Assembly: GCA_945971355.1 (NCBI GenBank)
Contig: CAMFPD010000131.1
Location: 1-6,324 of the forward strand
From: an uncultured Lachnobacterium sp.
GTDB taxonomy: Bacteria > Bacillota > Clostridia > Lachnospirales > Lachnospiraceae
DNA: 6,324 nucleotides
Reading direction: 5' to 3'
Of the stretch, positions 1-6,324 are shown piece by piece. The notes below the pieces were generated by a model. That model was not told the DNA's origin, made no database searches, and saw only the letters and a list, made by a program, of their open reading frames with translations. The translations under genes and the position numbers were made by a program. Each line of letters opens with the position of its first letter. Positions within the stretch are counted from its first letter, which is position 1.

Positions 1-80
1 CTTAGAGTTAGGATCTTATACGATAAATATTAGTGTTCAGATTACCAAATTATAACCAAGCACATAAATAAAATATATTT
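1..80. other. A/T-rich region upstream of pheS
   Basis: No gene can be identified here. On the + strand the frame starting at position 2 is open for 17 codons and closes with TAA at 53-55. It could be the tail of an upstream gene, but 17 codons are too few to recognise. A TATAAC hexamer lies at 51-56, but no matching -35 box sits about 17 bp upstream, so no promoter is called. The conserved T-box antiterminator sequence that often precedes Firmicutes pheST is absent from this stretch. The real promoter or leader may lie before the window. Confidence 0.3.
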
Positions 81-87
81 AGAGGTG
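81..87 (+). promoter_or_regulatory. Ribosome binding site that fixes the pheS start
   Basis: The sequence AGAGGTG matches the GAGGTG part of the Shine-Dalgarno consensus and ends 6 nt before the ATG at 94. An in-frame GTG at 85 could extend the protein by three residues, but it lies inside this site and has no ribosome binding site of its own. The ATG at 94 is therefore the better start. Confidence 0.8.
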
Positions 88-93
88 AAAGAA

Positions 94-1119
94 ATGAAAG
101 ACAAGCTGCAAAAAATCAGAGAGAATGCAATTGCTGAAATTGAAAAGTCAGATGGACTTGATAAACTCAATGAAGTTCGTCAGGCTATTCTTGGAAAAAA
201 AGGTGAACTCACTGCAGTATTAAAGGGAATGAAGGATGTTGCTCCAGAGGACAGACCAAAGGTAGGTCAGTGGGTAAACGAGACAAGAAGTGCTATCGAG
301 ACAATTCTCGAGGCAAAAATCGAGAAGCTTGAGGCTGAGGCTTTGAAACTTAAATATGAGAAGGAAAAGATTGATGTGACAATGCCTGCCGAGAGAGGTG
401 TAAAGGGAAACCTTCATCCAGTAACACAGGTAACAAATCAGCTTACAGATATATTTGCTTCAATGGGATTCGAAATCTATGAGGGAGCAGAGATTGAAAC
501 TGATTACTACAACTTTACAGCACTTAATACACCTCAGGATCATCCGGCAAGAGATATGCAGGATACATTCTACTTATCTCCTGAGTTCCTGCTTAGAACA
601 CAGACATCGGCTGGACAGATTCATGTAATGGAAGCAAAGAAACCACCTATCAAGGTTGTTTCACCAGGTAAGGTTTTCCGTTCAGATGATGACGCTACAC
701 ATTCACCAATGTTCACACAGATGGAGGGACTTGTTGTAGACAAGGGAATTACACTTTGTGACCTCAAGGGAATGCTTGAGCAGTTAGTTAAGAAAATCTT
801 CGGAAAGGAGACTTCTACAAGACTTAGACCTTCATATTTCCCATTCACAGAGCCATCTGTTGAGGTAGATGTTAGCTGCTTCCAGTGTGGAGGAAAGGGA
901 TGCAGCCTTTGCAAGGGAACAGGCTGGATTGAAGTACTTGGTGCTGGTGTGGTAAACAACAAGGTACTTGAAGGCTGTGGAATCGATACAAATGAGTACA
1001 GCGGATTTGCGTTTGGTGTTGGTGTTGAGCGTATTGCCATGCTTAAGTATGGAATCAATAATATCAAACTGTTATTCGAGTCAGATATGCGTGTATTGAA
1101 ACAGATTGATGATAAATAG
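94..1119 (+). CDS. pheS: Phenylalanyl-tRNA synthetase alpha subunit
   Basis: This is the catalytic subunit of the cytoplasmic alpha2-beta2 class II synthetase that joins phenylalanine to tRNA-Phe using ATP. The 341-residue product has the usual family length. Residues 1-95 form the charged helical N-terminal tRNA-binding arm. The catalytic core follows: motif 1 region around 120-160 (MGFEIYEG, then NTPQDHPARDMQDTFY), motif 2 around 194-212 (KVFRSDDDATHSPMFTQMEG), and motif 3 around 303-320 (SGFAFGVGVERIAMLKYG). Ala306 corresponds to E. coli Ala294, which shapes the phenylalanine pocket. A four-cysteine cluster at C262, C265, C270 and C273 resembles a zinc knuckle and is known from many Firmicutes PheS proteins. 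The start at ATG 94 is set by the GAGGTG site just upstream. pheT follows after 23 nt, as is typical for this pair. Confidence 0.98.
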   Translation: MKDKLQKIRENAIAEIEKSDGLDKLNEVRQAILGKKGELTAVLKGMKDVAPEDRPKVGQWVNETRSAIETILEAKIEKLEAEALKLKYEKEKIDVTMPAERGVKGNLHPVTQVTNQLTDIFASMGFEIYEGAEIETDYYNFTALNTPQDHPARDMQDTFYLSPEFLLRTQTSAGQIHVMEAKKPPIKVVSPGKVFRSDDDATHSPMFTQMEGLVVDKGITLCDLKGMLEQLVKKIFGKETSTRLRPSYFPFTEPSVEVDVSCFQCGGKGCSLCKGTGWIEVLGAGVVNNKVLEGCGIDTNEYSGFAFGVGVERIAMLKYGINNIKLLFESDMRVLKQIDDK

Positions 1120-1142
1120 GATTTTAAAGGAGGCTTAATATT

Positions 1143-3563
1143 ATGTTAGCACCACTTAGCTGGTTAAAGGATTATGTAGATATAGATGTAACACCAAAGG
1201 AACTTGAGGAAAAATTATTCTCCTGCGGTTTCGAGGTTGAGGAACTTATAGAAGTAGGAAAAGATATTAGCAATGTAGTAGTTGGTCTTGTTGAGGAGTG
1301 TGAGCCTATTCCAGATACTCACCTTTCACTTTGCAAGGTTAATGCTGGTTCTCATGGAACATTCCAGATTTGCTGTGGAGCAGACAATGTAAAGGCTGGT
1401 GGCAAGTTCCCACTTGCTCTTATTGGAGCTACTGTATATGCAACAGCAAAGGATCATGTGACAATCGAAGGCATTATGGAAATCAAGCAGGGCAAGCTTC
1501 GTGGGTATGATTCATTTGGTATGCTTTGTTCAGGTGTTGAGCTTGGTCTCAATGAGGATTTATATCCAGGCGCTGGTTACAACGGACTTCTTGTTCTCCC
1601 AGAGGATGCAGAGGTTGGAGCAGATGTAAAGCCAATTCTTGGAATGGATGACTGGCTTTTTGATATTGCTATTACAGCAAACAGACCAGATTGTCAGAGC
1701 ATTTATGGAATAGCAAGAGAAGTTGCTGCGGTTTTAGGTAAAGAACTCAAAGCACCTGCACTTGATTACACAGAGACAGAGGTTAAAAAGGATGGCTTCA
1801 CAGTGAATGTTGAGGCAACAGATATCTGTCCAAGATATATCGGACACTATGTGTATGATGTGAAAATGGGAGAGTCTCCGGCATGGATGAGAAGAAGACT
1901 TGCACTTGTAGGTATATCTTCTATATCAAATGTTGTAGATATCACAAACTTTGTTTTAAAAGAGCTTGGACAGCCAATGCACGCATTCGATTACAACTAT
2001 CTTGAGGGAAATCAGATAAATGTAAGACGTGCAAAGGATGGAGAGAAGATTGTTACTCTTGATGAGAAGGAGTTTGAACTTACAACTAATAATCTTGTAA
2101 TCTGTGATGGTGTAAAACCAGTTGCACTTGCAGGAATTATGGGTGGCCTTAATTCGGAAATCAAGGATACCACAACAGAAGTTCTGTTTGAGTCTGCTAA
2201 GTTCGCAAGAGATAATATCAGAAAGAGCTCAAGAGCTCTTGGTCAGTCTTCTGATTCAAGCGCACTTTACTCAAAGGGTGTATATGAGTACACAACTGTT
2301 ATGGCAATGAAGAGAGCACTCCACCTTATTGAGGAGCTTGGATGTGGAAAGATATCTTCTACACATGTGGAGGCTTCTGTTGGAAACTCAATCGAGCCAA
2401 AGGAGATGAAGGTTAGCATTAACCGTGTAAACGGTGTGCTTGGTATTAAGGTGCCTGACGAGGATATTGTCAGAATCTTAACAAATCTTAACTTTGAGCC
2501 AGCAATTAATGGAGATGAGCTTACACTCAAGGTGCCAGCATATCGTGAGGATATGGATGGATACCAGGATGTAGCTGAGGAAGTAATCAGAATGTATGGA
2601 TATGACCATGTAGTTCCTACATTCATGCCGACAGCACAGGTTACATTAGGAGGACATAATCTTCGTCAGAAGACAGAGGCAAAGCTTAAAGAGGTTCTTT
2701 GTGCTGCAGGAGCTTATGAGGGAATTCATTATTCATTCTTCTCACCTTCTGATTTAGATTTACTGAAATTGCCAGAGGATGCTGTGGAGAGGTATGCGAT
2801 TTCACTTATTAATCCAATTAATGTTGATCTCTCATTGATGAGAACAACACTGGCATCCCAGATGCTTTATGCTATTTCAAGGAACCAGAAGAAGGGAATT
2901 CTTGAGGGAAGAATTTTTGAGCTTGGCAATGTTTTCATTCCAAAGGAGCTTCCTCTTACAGAGTATCCTGATGAGAGAAAGACATTATGTGTTGGTGTGT
3001 TCGGAGAAAACGAGAGCTTCTTCTCACTCAAGGGATTAGCTGAGGTTGTTGCAGATGCTCTCAATGTGAAATTCACATACAGAGCCGACAGCAAGACATT
3101 CCTTCATCCATATCAGACAGCTACAATTATCTGTGATGGAAAGGATATTGGATATCTTGGAAAACTCAGATATGAAATTGCAGACGAGCTAGATCTCAGA
3201 GTTCCTGCATATGTTATGGAGCTTGACCTTGAGGCACTTTCACAGTGGTATGGTAACGAGGTTAGATTCACTCCGATTCCAAAATTCCTCGAGGAGAAGA
3301 GAGATTTTGCGTTTGTTGTAGATAAGGATGTTACATGCGAGGCTATCGAGAATGTAATCGCCGAGTCATGTGAGTATGTAACTGATATCAAGCTTTTCGA
3401 TGTTTATGAAGGCATTCAACTTCCAGCAAACAAGAAGAGCATGGCATTCTCAGTTGTATTTACTCCTAGGGATGAGGAATTCTCAGCAAAGGTAGTAGAA
3501 GGATTTGTAAAAGCAATTCTCGACAAGTTAAATGAGAAACTTGGAGCATCACTTAGAGCATAG
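1143..3563 (+). CDS. pheT: Phenylalanyl-tRNA synthetase beta subunit
   Basis: This is the partner of PheS. It binds tRNA and, in the family, hydrolyses mischarged Tyr-tRNA-Phe. At 806 residues it is full length. In order it has an N-terminal segment (1-38), an EMAP-like OB-fold tRNA-binding domain (about 40-155), the B3/4 editing domain (about 210-385, with QPMHAFD at 277-283 and AGIMGG at 330-335), a B5 domain (about 418-490, with REDMDGYQDVAEE and MYGYD), a synthetase-like core (about 500-690), and a C-terminal ferredoxin-fold anticodon-binding domain (about 710-805, PIPKFLEEKRDFAFVVD). A near-perfect Shine-Dalgarno, AAAGGAGG at 1126-1133, lies 9 nt before the ATG and suggests strong translation. 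Oddly, the usual RYERGVD-type motif of the editing domain reads LYSKGVY at 375-381, and an expected editing-site arginine is Ser259. The reading frame is intact, so this is divergence and not decay. Confidence 0.98.
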   Translation: MLAPLSWLKDYVDIDVTPKELEEKLFSCGFEVEELIEVGKDISNVVVGLVEECEPIPDTHLSLCKVNAGSHGTFQICCGADNVKAGGKFPLALIGATVYATAKDHVTIEGIMEIKQGKLRGYDSFGMLCSGVELGLNEDLYPGAGYNGLLVLPEDAEVGADVKPILGMDDWLFDIAITANRPDCQSIYGIAREVAAVLGKELKAPALDYTETEVKKDGFTVNVEATDICPRYIGHYVYDVKMGESPAWMRRRLALVGISSISNVVDITNFVLKELGQPMHAFDYNYLEGNQINVRRAKDGEKIVTLDEKEFELTTNNLVICDGVKPVALAGIMGGLNSEIKDTTTEVLFESAKFARDNIRKSSRALGQSSDSSALYSKGVYEYTTVMAMKRALHLIEELGCGKISSTHVEASVGNSIEPKEMKVSINRVNGVLGIKVPDEDIVRILTNLNFEPAINGDELTLKVPAYREDMDGYQDVAEEVIRMYGYDHVVPTFMPTAQVTLGGHNLRQKTEAKLKEVLCAAGAYEGIHYSFFSPSDLDLLKLPEDAVERYAISLINPINVDLSLMRTTLASQMLYAISRNQKKGILEGRIFELGNVFIPKELPLTEYPDERKTLCVGVFGENESFFSLKGLAEVVADALNVKFTYRADSKTFLHPYQTATIICDGKDIGYLGKLRYEIADELDLRVPAYVMELDLEALSQWYGNEVRFTPIPKFLEEKRDFAFVVDKDVTCEAIENVIAESCEYVTDIKLFDVYEGIQLPANKKSMAFSVVFTPRDEEFSAKVVEGFVKAILDKLNEKLGASLRA

Positions 3564-3585
3564 GATTGGAAAACAGGTATAACAA

Positions 3586-4626
3586 ATGGACGTAAAAGAT
3601 TTTGATTATTATCTTCCGGAGGAACTGATTGCTCAGGATCCTCTGGAGGACAGATCCAGTTCGAGACTTATGGTTTTAGATAAGAAAACTGGAGAATTAC
3701 AGCATAAGATTTTTAAAGATATCCTTGACTATTTAAAGCCGGGAGATTGTCTTGTATTAAATAACACCAAGGTTATTCCTGCAAGGCTCTTTGGTGTAAA
3801 AGAAGGAACTCTTGCAAAAATTGAGATTTTACTGCTGAAAAGAAGAGAAAACGATATATGGGAGACCCTTGTCAAGCCAGGTAAAAAGGCAAAGCCAGGA
3901 ACCAAAATTATTTTTGGTGAGGGGCTTTTGGTGGGAGAAGTATTGGATGTGGTGGAGGAAGGAAACCGCCTTATTCAGTTCACTTATGACGGTATATTCG
4001 AGGAAATATTGGATCAGCTGGGACAGATGCCTTTGCCACCATATATCACGCACACACTTCAGGATAAAAACAGATATCAGACTGTATATGCAAAATATGA
4101 TGGGTCGGCAGCTGCACCTACTGCGGGACTTCATTTTACAAAGGAATTGCTTGAAAAAGTAAAGGAAAAGGGTGTTGATATAGCTGAGGTTACACTTCAT
4201 GTCGGACTCGGAACCTTCAGACCTGTCAAGGTTGAAAACGTGTTAGAGCATCACATGCATTCAGAGTTTTACATGGTAAGTGCTGAGGCAGCTGAGAAAA
4301 TTAACGCAACAAAGGACAGAGGTGGCAGAGTAATTGCTGTGGGAACTACAAGTACCAGAACACTTGAGTCTGCTGCTGACGAAAATGGAAGATTAAGAGA
4401 ATGCAGTGGCTGGACAGAGATTTTTATTTATCCAGGTTATACATTCAAGGTTATTGATTGTCTTATTACGAATTTCCATCTTCCACAGTCAACTCTTGTA
4501 ATGCTTGTGTCTGCTCTTGCAGGACGTGAGAATGTTCTTTCGGCATATGAGGAAGCTGTTAATGAAAAATACAGATTTTTCAGCTTTGGAGATGCTATGT
4601 TCATTACGGACAATTTGATTAAGTAG
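3586..4626 (+). CDS. queA: S-adenosylmethionine:tRNA ribosyltransferase-isomerase
   Basis: QueA transfers and isomerises the ribosyl part of S-adenosylmethionine onto 7-aminomethyl-7-deazaguanine at tRNA position 34, making epoxyqueuosine in tRNAs for Asp, Asn, His and Tyr. The 346-residue protein is full length and carries the family signatures in order: FDYYLPEELIAQDPLEDR near the N-terminus, VLNNTKVIPARLFG (57-70), PLPPYI (149-154), YQTVYAKYDGSAAAPTAGLHFT (164-185), HVGLGTFRPVK (205-215), VGTTSTRTLES (252-262), TNFHLPQSTLVML (295-307) and FFSFGDAMFI (331-340). It begins 22 nt after pheT, so co-transcription is likely. The ribosome binding site is weak: only CAGGT at 3574-3578, 7 nt before the ATG. 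The usual genomic partner tgt is not in this window. No other family fits. Confidence 0.97.
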   Translation: MDVKDFDYYLPEELIAQDPLEDRSSSRLMVLDKKTGELQHKIFKDILDYLKPGDCLVLNNTKVIPARLFGVKEGTLAKIEILLLKRRENDIWETLVKPGKKAKPGTKIIFGEGLLVGEVLDVVEEGNRLIQFTYDGIFEEILDQLGQMPLPPYITHTLQDKNRYQTVYAKYDGSAAAPTAGLHFTKELLEKVKEKGVDIAEVTLHVGLGTFRPVKVENVLEHHMHSEFYMVSAEAAEKINATKDRGGRVIAVGTTSTRTLESAADENGRLRECSGWTEIFIYPGYTFKVIDCLITNFHLPQSTLVMLVSALAGRENVLSAYEEAVNEKYRFFSFGDAMFITDNLIK

Positions 4627-4684
4627 TACTTGTAAATAGAGCGTACTTATACTAAGATATATTTGTTAAAAGATACGTGTATTT

Positions 4685-4690
4685 AGGGAG
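4685..4690 (+). promoter_or_regulatory. Ribosome binding site of the PilZ gene
   Basis: AGGGAG lies 5 nt before the ATG at 4696 and 8 nt before a second, adjacent ATG at 4699. Both spacings are usable, so the protein may begin with one or two methionines. The first ATG is used here. The second has slightly better spacing. Confidence 0.65.
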
Positions 4691-4695
4691 TTGTC

Positions 4696-5037
4696 ATGAT
4701 GGAAGAGAAGAGAATGCATAAGAGACTTGGACTTGATGTATCAGTTCAGCTTGAGAGACTTGATGAGGATGGGGTAACTACATTAAGGTATGCGCATGTA
4801 GATGTAACTGATATCTCCAGAAGTGGAGTGGGATTTAGCTCTAATCAGAAATTGGATATAGGTACTTACTATGATACCAAAATTCAAATCTGGACAAAAG
4901 AAATTGTAGATGCAGTCATTGAGATTGTTCGTCGGGAAGATATGGAGGGAGGATATCACTACGGAGCAAGTTTTATCGGAATGTCAGATACAGATGCTCT
5001 CAAGATTGATATCTATCAGATATTTAATGACTTATAG
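4696..5037 (+). CDS. Single-domain PilZ protein, predicted cyclic-di-GMP receptor
   Basis: This is a 113-residue cytoplasmic protein made of a PilZ domain only, with no signal peptide, membrane segment or output domain. Both family binding motifs are present: RxxxR at R6-R10 (RMHKR) and D/NxSxxG at D39-G44 (DISRSG). Near the C-terminus, YHYGASFIGMS (87-97) matches the usual last strands of the fold. In characterised PilZ proteins these residues bind the second messenger cyclic-di-GMP, so binding is predicted here. The output is unknown: single-domain PilZ proteins act by docking to partners in motility, polysaccharide export or enzyme control. The gene sits 69 nt after queA, the widest gap between genes here, so a separate promoter is possible, though none is evident. 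Its last 11 nt overlap the aroA start, implying coupled translation. Confidence 0.88.
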   Translation: MMEEKRMHKRLGLDVSVQLERLDEDGVTTLRYAHVDVTDISRSGVGFSSNQKLDIGTYYDTKIQIWTKEIVDAVIEIVRREDMEGGYHYGASFIGMSDTDALKIDIYQIFNDL

Positions 5038-6310
5038 GATTAAAAAAGTAGATAATCCCCACAACATTATAGCCAGTGTTCCTGGATCAAAGAGTATTAC
5101 AAACAGAGCCCTTTTAATTGCGGCACTTTCATCTGGAAGGTGCTCATTAAAAGGGGTTCTTTTTAGTGATGATTCAAGGCACTTTCTGGATGCTCTTATG
5201 AGCCTTGGTTTTTCTGTTGATGTGGATGAGAAAAATGCAAATGTAACAATACAGGGAACTGGTGGAAAGATACCAAACAAAGAAGCAACTGTTGATGTTG
5301 GAAGTGCTGGAACTGCTGCCAGATTTTTGACAGCATTCCTCGGTCTGTCTGAGGGAAGATACAGAATTGTATCCTCAGAGCAAATGAAAAAGCGTCCAAT
5401 GAAGGAGCTGCTTGTTGCACTGGAAGAACTTGGTGCATGCATAGAGTACGAGGAGGAAGAGTACCATTTTCCTTTTGTAATCTATAATAAGGGTATTAAC
5501 TGTAATCAGGTTACTGTGGATGTAGATAAGAGCAGTCAATTTTTGAGCGCACTTCTTATCTCAACAGTTATTCTTGATAAAAACTTCACAATCAATATCA
5601 CTGGTAGTCATGGAATGGCTTATGTTGATATGACAGTGAGAATGATGGAGCAGTTTGGGGTATGTATAACAAAGAATGCATCACCAGTTAGCTTTCAAAT
5701 TGAAGCTGGTTCTTCATATAAGGCTATAGATTATGATATAGAACCAGATTTGTCCGCAGCATGCTATTTCTATGCAATGAGTCCTGTTTTAAAGGTTAAA
5801 TCACAGGTTCTTGGGGTAAAGAGAGAAGGATGCCTGCAGGGAGATATTGCCTTTCTTGATGTGTTATCACAGATGGGATGTGAATGCATTGATGATGAAG
5901 CTGGAATAATTGTAAAACCACCAAAGGATGGCATTATTAAGGGTGGCAGCTTTGATTTGTCTGCATTTTCAGATCAGGCTCTCACACTCTCAGCGATTGC
6001 ACCATTCGCATCAGATATGGTGAAGATAAGAGGGATATCTCATATCAGGTATCAGGAATGCGACAGAATAAATGCTATCTGTCATAACTTGAAGTCGCTT
6101 GGCATAGATGTAAAAGAGAATGAAGATGGAGTTGACATTATTCCAGGAACTGTAACAGGAGCTGTTATGGAGACATATGAGGATCATAGAGTAGCAATGT
6201 CATTCTCAATCCCTGGACTTGTGATAGAGGGAGTGGAGATTGAGAATCCTTATTGCTGTAGAAAGACCTTTGAGAATTACTTTGAGGTGCTTGAAGGAGC
6301 AGTCTATTAA
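5027..6310 (+). CDS. aroA: 3-phosphoshikimate 1-carboxyvinyltransferase (EPSP synthase)
   Basis: AroA joins phosphoenolpyruvate to shikimate-3-phosphate, the sixth step of the shikimate pathway to chorismate and the aromatic amino acids. From ATG 5027 the product has 427 residues, the normal length. Recognisable active-site elements, aligned by eye to the E. coli enzyme, are K22, S23 and R27 (GSKSITNR), G95 (SAGTAARF), R123 (KKRPM), S169-S170-Q171, Y199, D316 (catalytic Asp313 in E. coli), E344 and R347 (QECDR), R388 (EDHR) and K413 (CRKTF). Differences from E. coli are Q343 where K340 is expected, G196 for S197, and F100 for P101. The start was chosen because it lies 17 residues before the conserved VPGSKS, as usual. 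The open frame extends upstream, but only inside the PilZ gene. No Shine-Dalgarno precedes 5027, so initiation probably depends on ribosomes finishing the PilZ gene. Confidence 0.96.
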   Translation: MTYRIKKVDNPHNIIASVPGSKSITNRALLIAALSSGRCSLKGVLFSDDSRHFLDALMSLGFSVDVDEKNANVTIQGTGGKIPNKEATVDVGSAGTAARFLTAFLGLSEGRYRIVSSEQMKKRPMKELLVALEELGACIEYEEEEYHFPFVIYNKGINCNQVTVDVDKSSQFLSALLISTVILDKNFTINITGSHGMAYVDMTVRMMEQFGVCITKNASPVSFQIEAGSSYKAIDYDIEPDLSAACYFYAMSPVLKVKSQVLGVKREGCLQGDIAFLDVLSQMGCECIDDEAGIIVKPPKDGIIKGGSFDLSAFSDQALTLSAIAPFASDMVKIRGISHIRYQECDRINAICHNLKSLGIDVKENEDGVDIIPGTVTGAVMETYEDHRVAMSFSIPGLVIEGVEIENPYCCRKTFENYFEVLEGAVY

Positions 6311-6324
6311 AATGGAACATGGGG

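Noticed and set aside
621..1067. Open frame of 148 codons on the - strand inside pheS
   Set aside because: It lies wholly within a certain gene, has low-complexity Ser/Thr/Pro-rich content typical of an antisense shadow, and matches no known family.
2267..2626. Open frame of 119 codons on the - strand inside pheT
   Set aside because: It is the reverse of conserved PheT codons, has no ribosome binding site context and no recognisable domain. The smaller - strand frames at 2867-3094 and 3113-3391 are rejected for the same reason.
3829..4200. Open frames on both strands inside queA (- strand 3829-4200, + strand 3869-4162)
   Set aside because: Both are alternative frames of well-conserved QueA sequence and show no protein family features.
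4625..4647. Possible hairpin after queA (AGTAC at 4625-4629 pairing with GTACT at 4643-4647)
   Set aside because: The stem is only 5 bp with a 13-nt loop, starts inside the stop codon and is not followed by a T tract, so it is not a convincing terminator.
4630..4663. Possible promoter before the PilZ gene (TTGTAA at 4630, TATACT at 4648, TATATT at 4658)
   Set aside because: The spacers are 12 and 22 nt, both outside the usual 16-18 nt range. The A/T-rich gap makes chance hexamers likely.
5032..5442. Open frame of 136 codons on the - strand inside aroA
   Set aside because: It is antisense to conserved AroA active-site sequence and its composition is that of a shadow frame.
6312..6324. Possible start of a next gene at ATG 6312, with AAGGAG at 6294-6299
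   Set aside because: Only four codons are visible and the ribosome binding site is 12 nt away, longer than ideal. An operon continuing beyond aroA is plausible but cannot be shown here.

Overview
The window looks like chromosomal housekeeping DNA from a low-to-moderate GC member of the Bacillota, most likely class Clostridia and possibly Lachnospiraceae. This rests on several cues read by eye: A/T-rich codon use with many AGA arginine codons, strong Shine-Dalgarno sites at some genes, a PheS with the four-cysteine insert common in Firmicutes, and the general style of the PheT, QueA and AroA proteins. The family-level placement is an inference.

Five complete genes, all on the + strand and tightly packed, fill nearly the whole window. 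Region 1-93 is a short A/T-rich leader. pheS (94-1119) and pheT (1143-3563) encode the two subunits of phenylalanyl-tRNA synthetase and are 23 nt apart. queA (3586-4626), 22 nt later, encodes a queuosine tRNA-modification enzyme. After a 69-nt gap comes a small single-domain PilZ protein (4696-5037), a predicted cyclic-di-GMP receptor with both binding motifs intact. Its last 11 nt overlap the start of aroA (5027-6310), which encodes EPSP synthase of the shikimate pathway. The window ends 14 nt after aroA.

The genes link phenylalanine supply to phenylalanine use: AroA serves the aromatic amino acid pathway, PheST charges tRNA-Phe, and QueA acts on other tRNAs (Asp, Asn, His, Tyr). The PilZ gene is the outsider. 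It is a signalling protein apparently translated together with aroA.

I found no mobile element, CRISPR array, RNA gene, T-box leader or convincing terminator, and no evidence of a wholly new system. The points most worth checking are the PilZ-aroA coupling, unusual residues in the PheT editing site, and substitutions at substrate-contact positions in AroA.
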